Positions 45,160 to 54,040 are shown, counted from the stretch's first letter. The stretch is 64,000 nucleotides of DNA from Bacteroidota bacterium (GCA_003151815.1 PLYN01000024.1:35519-99518), one strand, 5' to 3'. The notes: generated by a model from the sequence alone, not told the origin. Numbers and translations: made by a program.

Positions 45160-45582
45160 ATGAGATCAATTCATCTACAATTATTTTCAATATGTTTTCT
45201 GGTAATTTTTTCCTCTTGTAAAAAAGAGGCGGGTCAGGGGGGAACTTCTTTCATCAAAGGAAAAGTTCAAGCTCAATATTATGACAAGACTTTTTCAACC
45301 CTAAAGGACACAGGTTATGCGCCTAATGTTGAAGTTTACATCATTTATGGAGACATGCCCTCTTATGGAAATCATCAAAAAACAAATTATGACGGTACTT
45401 ATGAGTTCCTGTATTTAAGAAATGGATCTTATAAAATTTATGCTTACTCTCAGGACACTACCGGCCTATACAAGTATCAAGTAAATATATATTCTCCTTT
45501 GTTATCCATTATTAAAAATGTTGAGATCACAAAAAAAAAGCAGACTGTTGAAGTGCCGGATATCAATGTTATCTTAAAATAA
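45160..45582 (+). CDS. Small lipoprotein with a carboxypeptidase-regulatory-like domain
   Basis: 140 residues. Lipobox IFSSC with the lipidated Cys at 20. The rest is a beta-sandwich: FIKGKV, YAPNVEVYIIYGD, NYDGTYEFLYLRNGSYKIYAYSQD, VEVPDINVILK, the pattern of CarboxypepD_reg-like domains that often dock on outer-membrane complexes. 57 bases after PGI; may start a new unit with the following genes. Function unknown. Confidence 0.72.
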   Translation: MRSIHLQLFSICFLVIFSSCKKEAGQGGTSFIKGKVQAQYYDKTFSTLKDTGYAPNVEVYIIYGDMPSYGNHQKTNYDGTYEFLYLRNGSYKIYAYSQDTTGLYKYQVNIYSPLLSIIKNVEITKKKQTVEVPDINVILK

Positions 45583-45608
45583 TTAATTAATAAATTAATC
45601 TCATTCTT

Positions 45609-46199
45609 ATGAACTTAAAATATATTTTTTGCCTTTTCATTATCTATGTGATTGGAGATTCTTGCTTTGCTCAAAGCAAAAAAACGGTTCTTAAAAATAA
45701 GATCAAATCAGTTATAGAGAATGTTACCCTATACGAAAATGGTAAGGAGGTAACATATAAAGAATCCTATATCCTTTATAATAAAGAAGGGCAGGTATTG
45801 ACAGAAACAAAATATAATAAGGATGGCAGCATCAAGAAACAAGAAACATTTCAGTATGCTACCGGAAGAAACATGACGGAGAAAATTATTTATCATCAGG
45901 CAGATGAGGATCAAAAAAAAGGGATTGAGAATAAAAGAACCACTTTTAAGTATAACCTTGACAATGATAAAACGGAAGAAGTAGAATACGATAGCAACAG
46001 TAAGGTGATACAAAAAGTGATATATGCTTATAACAACAAAGGGGAAAAAAATTCTGAGACATCTTATGACGGTGAAGGAAAGATGAAGAAAAAAGTTAAT
46101 TACACCTATAATAGAAAAAGCCTGAAAACAAAACGCGAGAGTTATTTGGTAGATAATACTCTTGAATCAATTAAAACATATACTTATGAATTCTATTAG
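45609..46199 (+). CDS. Exported repeat protein (YD/MORN-like)
   Basis: 196 residues. Signal peptide about 1-22 (DSCFAQ). Tandem short strands of about 20 residues with the pattern YNKEGQVLTETKYNKDGSI, YDSNSKVIQKVIYAYNN and YDGEGKMKKKVNYTYN, i.e. tyrosine-glycine repeats like those of periplasmic YD-type proteins. Very Lys/Glu-rich. Lies 26 bases after the lipoprotein and runs into the VTC gene with a slight overlap, suggesting one operon from 45160 to 48439. Function unknown. Confidence 0.68.
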   Translation: MNLKYIFCLFIIYVIGDSCFAQSKKTVLKNKIKSVIENVTLYENGKEVTYKESYILYNKEGQVLTETKYNKDGSIKKQETFQYATGRNMTEKIIYHQADEDQKKGIENKRTTFKYNLDNDKTEEVEYDSNSKVIQKVIYAYNNKGEKNSETSYDGEGKMKKKVNYTYNRKSLKTKRESYLVDNTLESIKTYTYEFY

Positions 46200-46965
46200 T
46201 CCTATGCACAACGACCTTACGCCAATATTATGTTCCTTCGACCCCATCACCCTTGCAGAGATGGATCGTGTAAAACTGCTTGACCGGATGGATACAAAAT
46301 TCGTTTTCAATTATAATCAATTACCTGGCATACTCGAAAGTCTTCCAGAATACTACAAAATATTAGATGTGGACGGAGTGAAGCAAAACAGATATGAAAC
46401 GCTTTATTTTGACACCCCCGATTTTAATCTTTATCTCGATCATCATAACGGTCGTACCAATCGCTATAAAGTACGATATAGAAAATATGTAGATTCCGAT
46501 CTTGTTTTTTTTGAAGTGAAATATAAGAACAACAAAGGGCGAACACTTAAGAGTCGCGTAAAGCGGAAAAATATTCATGAAGTGATTGAAGGGAAATCAA
46601 CAGAACTGATAAATGAAAAAACACCCTTTAGTCCGGAAGGCTTGCAATCGAAATTATGGGTTAACTATTCTCGTATCACACTTGTGAATAAATCCAGTAC
46701 TGAACGCTTGACTTTGGATCTCGACCTTCTTTTTAAAAAAGAAGAGCAAATGATTGGGTACGAAAATTTGGTGATTGCAGAAGTTAAACAGGAAGAGCTA
46801 GGAGCATCGCCTTTCATCGACGTGATGAAAATAAATCATGTACGCGAAGGTTCCATTAGTAAATATTGCTTCGGCGTAATCGCACTCATTGATGGCATTA
46901 AAAAAAATAATTTCAAATCCAATTTATTAACCCTAAACAAATTATGTTATGAAACTAAAAATTAA
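46186..46965 (+). CDS. Polyphosphate polymerase (VTC-like) domain protein
   Basis: 259 residues from the ATG at 46186 (frame open to 46162; ATG 46204 also possible). It has the triphosphate-tunnel pattern of the VTC4 catalytic domain: RMDTKFVFN, NRYETLYFDTPDF, a basic cluster in TNRYKVRYRKY, FFEVKYKNNKGRTLKSRVKR, LTLDLDLLF and VIAEVKQE. The catalytic Arg/Lys/Glu residues of the tunnel appear to be kept. In yeast the domain makes polyphosphate from ATP; the bacterial proteins are not well studied. Overlaps the next gene (DUF4956) by 17 bases, which supports coupled translation. Confidence 0.85.
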   Translation: MNSISPMHNDLTPILCSFDPITLAEMDRVKLLDRMDTKFVFNYNQLPGILESLPEYYKILDVDGVKQNRYETLYFDTPDFNLYLDHHNGRTNRYKVRYRKYVDSDLVFFEVKYKNNKGRTLKSRVKRKNIHEVIEGKSTELINEKTPFSPEGLQSKLWVNYSRITLVNKSSTERLTLDLDLLFKKEEQMIGYENLVIAEVKQEELGASPFIDVMKINHVREGSISKYCFGVIALIDGIKKNNFKSNLLTLNKLCYETKN

Positions 46966-47710
46966 ATTTTTATTTAAGATCATTTTGTTCATGTCGCTTT
47001 TATTGCCTACACCTTCATTAAAAGCGCAAGACATAGCCAGTAACACTGATACTTCTATACAGGAGGACACATCAGGTGAAAAGAAAAAAAAGAAAAAAAA
47101 TGGAGATGCTGATTTCTTTGTTGTTGGCTTTGATAAACTTTCCGCCAGCTTTTTTGCCAGAATGGCTATTGATATTCTTTCGGTATTGATCTTAATTCGT
47201 TTAATCTATTATCCCATTTACCATAAGAAGGATTTCTTTTTTACCTTCTTTCTTTTCAACATCGTTATTTTCGTTATTACCTATTTGCTGAATAAAGTTG
47301 ACCTGTCCATGGGCGCAGCATTTGGCTTGTTTGCGGTATTTTCTTTACTCAGGTATCGCACTGAAAATATTTCGGCAAAAGATATGACCTATTTGTTTGT
47401 AGTAATTGCGCTCGGTCTGATAAGCGCTGTAAATAAAGGAACATTTATTGAAACGTCAATCATCAATGGAATTATACTCATTATTGCTTATACGCTGGAT
47501 GCTAATCTGCTCATCAAAAATGAAAATACCAAGAGAATACAATATGAAAACATTGAACTTGTCAGACCTGAAAATAGTGCGCTGCTATTAGATGACCTCA
47601 GAAAAAGAACAGGATTGAATATTCATAAAATAAGTATAGATGATATCAGTTTTTTGCGCGATACCGCCACAATCACTGTATACTACTTTGATCGCGATAT
47701 AATTAAATAA
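46949..47710 (+). CDS. DUF4956 membrane protein
   Basis: 253 residues. An N-terminal signal-like helix (LPTPSLKAQ) is followed by a Ser/Thr/Asp and poly-Lys linker (about 42-54), then four or five transmembrane helices (about 70-180) including LLRYRTENISAKDMTYLFVV and a C-terminal cytosolic domain with LRKRTGLNIHKISIDDI. This is the standard partner of VTC-domain proteins in bacteria. The poly-Lys stretch beside a putative polyphosphate polymerase is suggestive but may only be a linker. The DUF2490 gene follows after 12 bases. Confidence 0.85.
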   Translation: MKLKIKFLFKIILFMSLLLPTPSLKAQDIASNTDTSIQEDTSGEKKKKKKNGDADFFVVGFDKLSASFFARMAIDILSVLILIRLIYYPIYHKKDFFFTFFLFNIVIFVITYLLNKVDLSMGAAFGLFAVFSLLRYRTENISAKDMTYLFVVIALGLISAVNKGTFIETSIINGIILIIAYTLDANLLIKNENTKRIQYENIELVRPENSALLLDDLRKRTGLNIHKISIDDISFLRDTATITVYYFDRDIIK

Positions 47711-47722
47711 CCAATCTTTGTA

Positions 47723-48439
47723 ATGATATTTCCGGCAAGCCTTAAGATTGTAAATAGGAATAGGCTAACTGCCATCATGTTCTTCTTCATTATTCAATCC
47801 GCTAGTTCGCAGGTGAATGATGCGGGCTTATGGGAAAACATTTATCTAGATAAAAAAATTACGCCAAAGTGGTCACTTCATCTAAATCAACAAGGTCGTG
47901 TGGATCAAAATATAACACGCTTCCATTATGTCTACGGTGATTTTGGTATTACTTATAAATGGAACAAACATATTCACATAATGTGTGATTATGTTTTGAT
48001 AGAAAAAAAAAGGCTGAATGATTTTTGGAGTACACTTCACCAAGGCTATGTGGCACTTGTACTGAAACAGAAAATTGCTTCATTCACAATTTCTGATCGT
48101 ATTATGGCTCAAGTTCAATACTCTGATATTTATTCCAGCAAATTTGGAATGATACCCGATTACAAACTGAGAAATAAAACAATGCTTAAATACAATAGTA
48201 TTAGCCGTTTCACTTATTATATCGCATTAGAAATTTATTACAAGATTAATAATACATATTATAAATCTGATTATCCGCTAGGTAATCGGTTAGACAGGAT
48301 GCGCTATTTTGTTGGTGCTTTTTATCAGTTAAACAAAAGGAGCAGTATCGAATTGTATTATTTATATGAGAATAATTTTAATTCAAATAATCCTCCCAAA
48401 AATTTTGTGATTGGAATTGGATATGCTCATTCCTTTTAG
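47723..48439 (+). CDS. DUF2490 outer-membrane beta-barrel-like protein
   Basis: 238 residues. Signal peptide about 1-30 (IQSASSQ), then alternating beta strands with aromatic girdles (YVYGDFGITYKW, YYIALEIYYKIN, IELYYLYENNF) and a C-terminal aromatic end (GIGYAHSF), as in outer-membrane barrels. DUF2490 proteins of Bacteroidota fit this pattern. Last gene of the VTC-DUF4956 unit, suggesting an envelope-spanning assembly (inference). Confidence 0.8.
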   Translation: MIFPASLKIVNRNRLTAIMFFFIIQSASSQVNDAGLWENIYLDKKITPKWSLHLNQQGRVDQNITRFHYVYGDFGITYKWNKHIHIMCDYVLIEKKRLNDFWSTLHQGYVALVLKQKIASFTISDRIMAQVQYSDIYSSKFGMIPDYKLRNKTMLKYNSISRFTYYIALEIYYKINNTYYKSDYPLGNRLDRMRYFVGAFYQLNKRSSIELYYLYENNFNSNNPPKNFVIGIGYAHSF

Positions 48440-48444
48440 ATTTG

Positions 48445-48562
48445 TTTAATCCGCAAGCGCTCCGATATAATCGGAGTGCTTATTATTTTTAGGCATCCTG
48501 CCATTTTATTATTAAAGCGGGACGCTTTAAATAATCGGCACGAGTGGGATACTCGCGTCTGC
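48445..48562. repeat. Inverted-repeat element, copy 1
   Basis: About 115 bases starting CCGCAAGCGC and ending CACGAGTGGGATACTCGCG. It shares most positions with 52953-53066, including the inner GGCATCCTGCCATTTTATT and AGCGGGACGCTTTAAA. In this copy the left arm is changed, so the outer inverted repeat is broken. It looks like a small non-coding palindromic element (MITE- or REP-like). Confidence 0.7.
48453..48490 (+). terminator. Probable intrinsic terminator after the DUF2490 gene
   Basis: CTCCGA TATA TCGGAG forms a 6-base stem with a small loop, followed by a T-rich tract; it sits inside the repeat element at 48445. Confidence 0.5.
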
Positions 48563-48661
48563 GGTTAATAAAAAAATATTTGCCAAAGATTCACAGATTT
48601 TTAAATTCGTGAAATTCGTGTCAATATTTAAACATTACAACTTTGAAACATCAATAAATTA

Positions 48662-48775
48662 TTAAGCTGCCTTTTGGTGCTTTCTCTTTTTACTCAGAGC
48701 TTGTTTGCGCTTATAGTCTTCTATAAAATCGCGTATTTCTTTTCTTTCTTTTTCAGTTAATTTTCTATTTACCAA
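48662..48775 (-). CDS. Possible 37-residue basic small ORF
   Basis: A frame from a TTG at 48775 encodes 37 residues ending KKRKHQKAA, highly charged (EKERKEIRDFIEDYKRKQ). There is no ATG; the frame runs back into the end of the HTH gene. The residues look protein-like, so a remnant or a small gene with a rare start is possible. Apart from this and the repeat, the 376 bases between 48440 and 48816 hold nothing I can name. Confidence 0.25.
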   Translation of the reverse strand: MVNRKLTEKERKEIRDFIEDYKRKQALSKKRKHQKAA

Positions 48776-48816
48776 AAGCCCTGAATTATCAAAGCTTTTA
48801 AAGAAGATTCTTATAA

Positions 48817-49350
48817 TTATTTGATTGAAATTGCCAGATGTTTATTTAACCCTGCTTCAACGATTTTTTTTAGAGTCATAATTTCAACATCATGACCATC
48901 ACTTTCCAATTTAGTAATATAGGTTCTCGATGTGCCGGATAGTTCTGCAACTTTTCCTTGAGAAAGCTTTGCTGCCAATCTTGCCGACCTAAACAGGGAG
49001 CCTATTGAAAGACTTAATCTCTCATCTGCTTTACTTAAGTTGTATAAAGTATCTGCTCCTACTTCAAAAGCAACTTTTACCTTTTTTCCATTTGCTCCGG
49101 TTATAAATAAATCCACGTTGTTCCAAGACAAAGTATGATTTACAACCTTTACTTTAGCAAATTCAATGGGTGTTAAAAGTCTATACTCAGGATCGGCTTT
49201 AGTAACTTTCCAATCCTTTTTAAGAATTTGATTAAAGTCAAGAATTCTGTCTTCGCCATCACTGAACAAAACAGAAATTCTCAATTTGCTTTTTTCAATG
49301 CGATTAATTTTTAAAATCTTAGGTAAACGCTTATAAATTTTATTTTTCAT
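48817..49350 (-). CDS. DUF2442 domain fused to a helix-turn-helix domain
   Basis: 177 residues. The N-terminal part (about 8-95) is DUF2442-like (LRISVLFSDGEDRILDFNQIL, shortened; RLLTPIEFAKVKVVNHTLSW). Residues about 115-170 are an XRE-type HTH: SARLAAKLSQGKVAELSGTSRTYITKLES in pieces. DUF2442 proteins are often found next to DUF4160, as here (1-base gap). The pair has the size, order and tight spacing of a toxin-antitoxin module with this protein as the DNA-binding partner, but activity is unproven. Confidence 0.8.
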   Translation of the reverse strand: MKNKIYKRLPKILKINRIEKSKLRISVLFSDGEDRILDFNQILKKDWKVTKADPEYRLLTPIEFAKVKVVNHTLSWNNVDLFITGANGKKVKVAFEVGADTLYNLSKADERLSLSIGSLFRSARLAAKLSQGKVAELSGTSRTYITKLESDGHDVEIMTLKKIVEAGLNKHLAISIK

Positions 49351-49351
49351 T

Positions 49352-49672
49352 TTATTTGCCTCCTCTATTTTTTGTTTTCGTTTTTATCGTTGTTTTTTTT
49401 ACTTCTTTTTTTGCTTCCGTTTTCTGAAGTTTCAATCTCGGATTTAATTCGTAAAAATTCTGCTCTACTATTTTTCTGTTCTCTCCTTCATCTAACCATT
49501 CTTGTATTACCCTTAATTTTTTATTTGAAATATGTCCCTCAAATATTTCGCCAGTTCTAATATTGACTAAAGCCTCGTCTTCTGCACAAAAAGCATGAAC
49601 GTGTGGAGGCACATGCTCCTTTCCATAAATATAAACGGTTACTCCATTTTTGTCTATTAACTGTGGTGCCAT
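49352..49672 (-). CDS. DUF4160 domain protein
   Basis: 106 residues. DUF4160 pattern: VTVYIYGKEHVPPHVHAF, the PPHVHA motif, then GHISNKKLRVIQEWL. The last 25 residues are a Lys/Thr-rich tail (KKTTIKTKTKNRGGK). First gene of the pair with the DUF2442-HTH protein. The conserved His pair could be catalytic or metal-binding, which is not tested. Its upstream region (49673 on) carries no regulon element. Confidence 0.8.
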   Translation of the reverse strand: MAPQLIDKNGVTVYIYGKEHVPPHVHAFCAEDEALVNIRTGEIFEGHISNKKLRVIQEWLDEGENRKIVEQNFYELNPRLKLQKTEAKKEVKKTTIKTKTKNRGGK

Positions 49673-49818
49673 ATTTTATACTACAAATGTATCTAATTAG
49701 ATACATAAAAACAAATTATTTTTTAAAAATTTAATTTTATCACAACGGAAACCATTTATTCTTTAACTCTCATGAGCTGCACAGAGAACATTTTCTGACC
49801 TACCGCAATTCTGTTTGA

Positions 49819-49882
49819 GGCTATTGAATAACCCTTCTTAACGAAAATAAAAAGAGACAATAAATTTGTCTACATAACTTTA
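49819..49882 (+). promoter_or_regulatory. Regulon promoter of the type-B T9SS gene
   Basis: GGCTATT (49819), CGAAAAT (49842) and TAACTTTA (49875-49882). ACCTACC is 21 bases upstream. A perfect TAAATTTG at 49861 lies too close to CGAAAAT to fit the spacing rule, so the actual start should be checked. Confidence 0.68.
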
Positions 49883-49922
49883 AAAAAATCTGTCATTTTT
49901 AAAAATATTTATTTAAGACTAT

Positions 49923-52900
49923 ATGAAAACGAAATTACTTTTCGTAATTTTTATTGTGTGTATTTCAAACTGCTATTCTCAAAACTGGCTGTGGGCGAAA
50001 AGTGCAAACGGAACACCTAATAGTTTTAATGAATTAAACTCTGTCAGCGTAGATGCAAATGGTAATGTTTTTATAGCTGGAGTTTTTAATAGTTCTACAC
50101 TTGCTTTCGGTTCTACCACACTAATAAATGCTGGTAATACTAATCAATTCATTGCCAAATATGATGCGAATGGAAATATGCTTTGGGCGAAAAGTGTAGG
50201 AGGAACAAGTGTTATAACTGCCCTTTCAGTATGTGTAGATGCATCAGGGAATGTGTTTTTAACAGGAGACTTTACAAGTCCAATTACTTTTGGTTCTAAC
50301 ACTCTCAGCAATCCTGGCAGTGCTGATGTGTATATTGCAAAATATGATACGAATGGAAATGTTCTTTGGGCAAAAAGTGCAGGAGGGATAGGGGATGATT
50401 TTGGACGTTCTCTAAGTACGGATTCTAGCGGGAATGTATTTTTAACTGGAACATATGCAAGTTCGACTATCACGTTTGGCTCAACCACACTTACCAATGC
50501 TGCAAATATTTCTAATAATTCTTTTATTACTAATATTTTCCTTGTAAAATACGATACAAACGGAAATGTACTTTGGGCGAAAAGTTCAATAGGAACACAC
50601 GAAGATCAGGGTTCTATAAGTGTGGATGGAGGTGGGAATGTTATTTTAACAGGAACTTATAGTAGTCCCATGATCACTTTAGATACCATAACACTTATCA
50701 ATGTTGATTCTTCAGGAAGTAATTATGAAGTATTTATTGCCAAATATAATGCGACTGGAAATGTACTTTGGGCAAAAAGTGCAGGAGGAACAAGTAGTGG
50801 TGAAAGTAATTCCGCAAGGACAGATGCTGTCGGAAATGTGTTTGTAGCAGGAACTTTTGGTGGTTCCAATATCACTTTCGGATCTACCACACTCATCAAT
50901 GCTGGAAGTGTAGGATCAGATGCATTTATTGCAAAATACGATCCCAGTGGAAATGTACTATGGGCAAAAAGTGCAGGAGGAACAGATACAGATAGAGGAT
51001 CTTCCGTGAGCGCAGATGCTTGTGGTAATGTGTTTTTTACTGGATTGTTTGACAGTCCTAATATTACTTTTGACTCCACCACGCTCACTCGGACAAGGGG
51101 CTCTTCAGATCCAATGTTCGTTGTCAAGTTTGATGGTAATGGCAATGTACTTTGTGCATCATCTCTTTCAAGCGGGGGAAATATTAATTTTGTAAGTGCT
51201 GACCCTTTTGGCAATGCCTACATTGGAGGTTCTTTTTATGCAAATCCTTTCATTGTCGGAACGGATACTTTAACTCATATTGGTCAGTATAATATTTTTG
51301 TGGCTAAATACAAATGCGACAAGTATGGTACGCCTGCTGCATCAAATAATAAAATTTGTATTGGTAACACCGCTTCGCTTTCTGTCAGTGGCGCAGGCAC
51401 GCTCGGCTGGTACAGTGCTGCTACAGGTGGTGCCTACTTGGGAGCAGGTGCAAATTTTATAACACCAATATTAACTGCAAACACAACATATTATGTACAA
51501 GATAGTATCTGTGCAGCAATTTCAAATCGCACAGCTGTGTTTGTTACAGTTAATGCTTTACCAACAGTAACTGCCAACGCAAGTGCAACCACTGTATGCA
51601 AAGGCAGTTCTGCTATGCTCACTGGGGTTGGTGCAAATGCTTACACATGGACAGGAGGAGTAATAGATGGAATTGTTTTTGTACCTTCAATCACAACTAT
51701 ATATACTGTTACAGGAACTGATGGGAATAATTGTTCCAACACAGATACAATAACTATCAATGTAAATTCTTTGCCTGTTCCCATTGTTACATCAAATGCA
51801 AGTGCAAATACTTTATGTGCTGGCTCGTCAGTAACGCTCACTGGGCTTGGTGCAAATTCCTATACATGGTCAGGAGGAGTAAAGGATGGAATTAGTTTTG
51901 TTCCTTCCTCAACTACTACCTATACGGTTATAGGAACAGATGGAAATAATTGTTCCAATACCGCTACAAGAACCATCAATGTAAATTCTTTACCTATCGT
52001 AACTGCTAATGCAAGCACTACCACAGTATGCAATGGCAGTTCAGTTACGCTTACCGGTGGTGGTGCTTCATCTTATGTATGGACAGGAGGAATAATAGAT
52101 GGACTTAGTTTTGTTCCTTCCTCAACCACTATATATACTGTTACAGGAAATACTTTAGGTTGCACAGGAACAGCAATTGCCACAGTCGCAGTTAATCCGG
52201 TACCGATAGTGGTAGTTAATGCCATTTCTATTTGCGAAGGATTAAGCTCAACATTAACAGCTAATGGCGCAGCAACGTATGTTTGGTCAAATGGCGATGT
52301 AGAAGTCTCAAAAATAGTTTCTCCAACAAGTACAACTTCATACACCGTTACAGGTACAAATGTTATCGGGTGCACAGCAACTGCTGTTGGCAAGGTTACT
52401 GTATTTTCTAAACCGGTAGCGGAATTTAATTTTACACCAAATCCTTTAGGAGTGTTAAATCCAGTAGTCACATTTACAGACCAATCATCATCCGATGTGA
52501 ATTATTGGAATTGGAATTTTGGAGATGGAGATACATTGGCACCCAATATTAAAAATCCGGTACACACATATCCAACTACCGAAACAATATATGCAGTTAC
52601 TTTAAATGTACATAATCCCCAATTATGTTCAAATACCGTAAGTCATAATGTTGCCATTGGTGCTGGATTTACATTCTTTGTTCCCAATGCCTTTTCGCCG
52701 AATAACGATAAAATCAATGATGTGTTTGGTGCTTCAGGTGGAGGGATTGTAAAATTCCAATTATTGGTTTTTGATCGTTGGAGTAATTTAATTTTCTCTG
52801 CAGATGACATAAATAAAACCTGGGATGGTAAAGCGACTGATGGTGCTGAAATAGCACAACAAGATGCCTATGTATGGAAAGTGAGGCTAACTGATGAGTA

Positions 52901-52946
52901 TGAGAATGAACATAATTTTATGGGTATAGTTACAATTATAAAATAG
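49923..52946 (+). CDS. Secreted SBBP/Ig/PKD protein with CHU_C (T9SS type-B) C-terminus
   Basis: 1007 residues. Signal peptide 1-20 (SNCYSQ). Six or seven SBBP repeats (about 25-460; each with GNVLWAKSAGGT, GNVFLTGTF). Next, an Ig-like module (AGTLGWYSAATGG), four short CSG/TWSGG-type repeats (about 540-820; each ending in PSSTTIYTVTG), then a PKD domain (YWNWNFGDGDTLAP) and the CHU_C domain (FVPNAFSPNNDKINDVF, shortened, to GIVTIIK), which is the type-B signal for T9SS secretion and attachment. Gliding-associated proteins share this end, but no motility role is shown. Confidence 0.86.
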   Translation: MKTKLLFVIFIVCISNCYSQNWLWAKSANGTPNSFNELNSVSVDANGNVFIAGVFNSSTLAFGSTTLINAGNTNQFIAKYDANGNMLWAKSVGGTSVITALSVCVDASGNVFLTGDFTSPITFGSNTLSNPGSADVYIAKYDTNGNVLWAKSAGGIGDDFGRSLSTDSSGNVFLTGTYASSTITFGSTTLTNAANISNNSFITNIFLVKYDTNGNVLWAKSSIGTHEDQGSISVDGGGNVILTGTYSSPMITLDTITLINVDSSGSNYEVFIAKYNATGNVLWAKSAGGTSSGESNSARTDAVGNVFVAGTFGGSNITFGSTTLINAGSVGSDAFIAKYDPSGNVLWAKSAGGTDTDRGSSVSADACGNVFFTGLFDSPNITFDSTTLTRTRGSSDPMFVVKFDGNGNVLCASSLSSGGNINFVSADPFGNAYIGGSFYANPFIVGTDTLTHIGQYNIFVAKYKCDKYGTPAASNNKICIGNTASLSVSGAGTLGWYSAATGGAYLGAGANFITPILTANTTYYVQDSICAAISNRTAVFVTVNALPTVTANASATTVCKGSSAMLTGVGANAYTWTGGVIDGIVFVPSITTIYTVTGTDGNNCSNTDTITINVNSLPVPIVTSNASANTLCAGSSVTLTGLGANSYTWSGGVKDGISFVPSSTTTYTVIGTDGNNCSNTATRTINVNSLPIVTANASTTTVCNGSSVTLTGGGASSYVWTGGIIDGLSFVPSSTTIYTVTGNTLGCTGTAIATVAVNPVPIVVVNAISICEGLSSTLTANGAATYVWSNGDVEVSKIVSPTSTTSYTVTGTNVIGCTATAVGKVTVFSKPVAEFNFTPNPLGVLNPVVTFTDQSSSDVNYWNWNFGDGDTLAPNIKNPVHTYPTTETIYAVTLNVHNPQLCSNTVSHNVAIGAGFTFFVPNAFSPNNDKINDVFGASGGGIVKFQLLVFDRWSNLIFSADDINKTWDGKATDGAEIAQQDAYVWKVRLTDEYENEHNFMGIVTIIK

Positions 52947-52952
52947 TAAATA

Positions 52953-53066
52953 TCCGCAAGCGCGAGTGTCCCACTCGTGCTTATTATTTTTTGGCATCTT
53001 GCCATTTTATTATTAAAGTAGGACGCTTTAAAATAATCGGCACGAGTGGGATACTCGCGTCTGCAG
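52953..53066. repeat. Inverted-repeat element, copy 2
   Basis: The arms GCGCGAGTGTCCCACTCGTGC (21 bases, given here as GCGCGAGTGTCCCACTCGTG plus C) near 52962 and the complementary CACGAGTGGGATACTCGCG near 53040 make a long hairpin. The body matches 48445-48562. It follows the type-B gene and precedes the hemerythrin gene's stop, so it may also terminate transcription. Confidence 0.75.
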
Positions 53067-53102
53067 ATGGGTGTTATTGGTAAAAATCACATGTGTTACG
53101 AA

Positions 53103-53801
53103 TTATATTTTGGGGGTGAACTGTTCCAGTTCATAAATACCTAATTTCTTTTCAATCTCTGAAACGCGATTTACCATTGTTTCAAAACCATCCTCACCAA
53201 ATTTTTTATGTTCGTTATCTTCAAATTCTTCTCCTAATGAATCGTATTCGTGTTGTGAAACAAGTTTTCGGAATGCAGGAAATAAAATTGTATCTTCTCT
53301 TGCCTCGTGTGGACGATACATAGTGTTGAATGAAGTGAGCAAATCAATCATCTTTTGATGTTCATCATCCGTTCTCGTTGTTTGTTTGGAGAGTTGTATG
53401 AGTTGTTCGGTAATATTTCTTCCTGCAAGGTGCTGTTTTAGCAGCACATTAACCAAATCAGTTAACTGATTTGCTTTTTGAAAGCGGGGAAACAAATAAT
53501 TTTCTTCCTGCTTTTCGTGATAATCTTCTACAAATGTTCTGATAATTGTTGCAGCATCTGTAATTGTTTCTAACGGAAATGATTCTTTGTTTATCATTTT
53601 TATTTTGCAGAAATCATAAATAAGTAAAACTCTGTTGAGCAAACCGTGTTCCTGCATTAAATCTTCGGGCGGTGATACTTTTTTGTCCTCGTCTTCCTTT
53701 TCTTTACAGCCAGACAGTAAATTTATTCCGGATATTGTGGTCGCTGCTCCTAATATAACGGTTGTTTTTATAAAGTTCCGTCTTTGATTTTCTTTTTCCA
53801 T
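53103..53801 (-). CDS. Hemerythrin-like (HHE) lipoprotein with twin-arginine signal
   Basis: 232 residues. The N-terminus has QRRNFIK, a Tat-like motif, followed by a hydrophobic stretch and a lipobox LLSGC (Cys32). The mature part is helical with the hemerythrin His/Glu set spread over the helices: EHGLLNRVLL, FVEDYHEKQEENYLFPRF, LLKQHLAGRNI and PHEAREDTILFPAF. It should bind a di-iron centre, perhaps to sense or bind O2 or NO at the envelope. Tat export fits a folded metalloprotein. Stand-alone, no regulon promoter upstream. Confidence 0.82.
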   Translation of the reverse strand: MEKENQRRNFIKTTVILGAATTISGINLLSGCKEKEDEDKKVSPPEDLMQEHGLLNRVLLIYDFCKIKMINKESFPLETITDAATIIRTFVEDYHEKQEENYLFPRFQKANQLTDLVNVLLKQHLAGRNITEQLIQLSKQTTRTDDEHQKMIDLLTSFNTMYRPHEAREDTILFPAFRKLVSQHEYDSLGEEFEDNEHKKFGEDGFETMVNRVSEIEKKLGIYELEQFTPKI

Positions 53802-53906
53802 TGTTATTGCTTAGATAAAATTCTGTTCGTCTGTCTTCAATTAACTTTTCGTCCCCAATTGAGCGTAGTGTCCCGCTGGGGTTTATCCTGACAAAGGAAG
53901 AGGGAT

Positions 53907-54033
53907 TTCAAAAAGCTCCAGAGGAGCGTTCTGTTTGTAGAAAAAATATTATCAAAATAGATTATAGCTCCCCTTCCTTCGTCAGGATAAACTCCGGAGC
54001 GACCTGTATTTTAAAAATATAAAATTTGAACAG
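53907..54033. repeat. Dispersed GCTCCAGAGGAGC repeat, copy 1
   Basis: AAAGCTCCAGAGGAGCGTTC, then CTGTTTGTAGAAAA, a variable part, and CGGAGCGACCTGTAT to ATAAAATTTGAACAG. The same series is found at 62646-62745. It lies between the hemerythrin gene and the stop of the first LytTR gene. Confidence 0.7.
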
Positions 54034-54040
54034 TCTTTAT

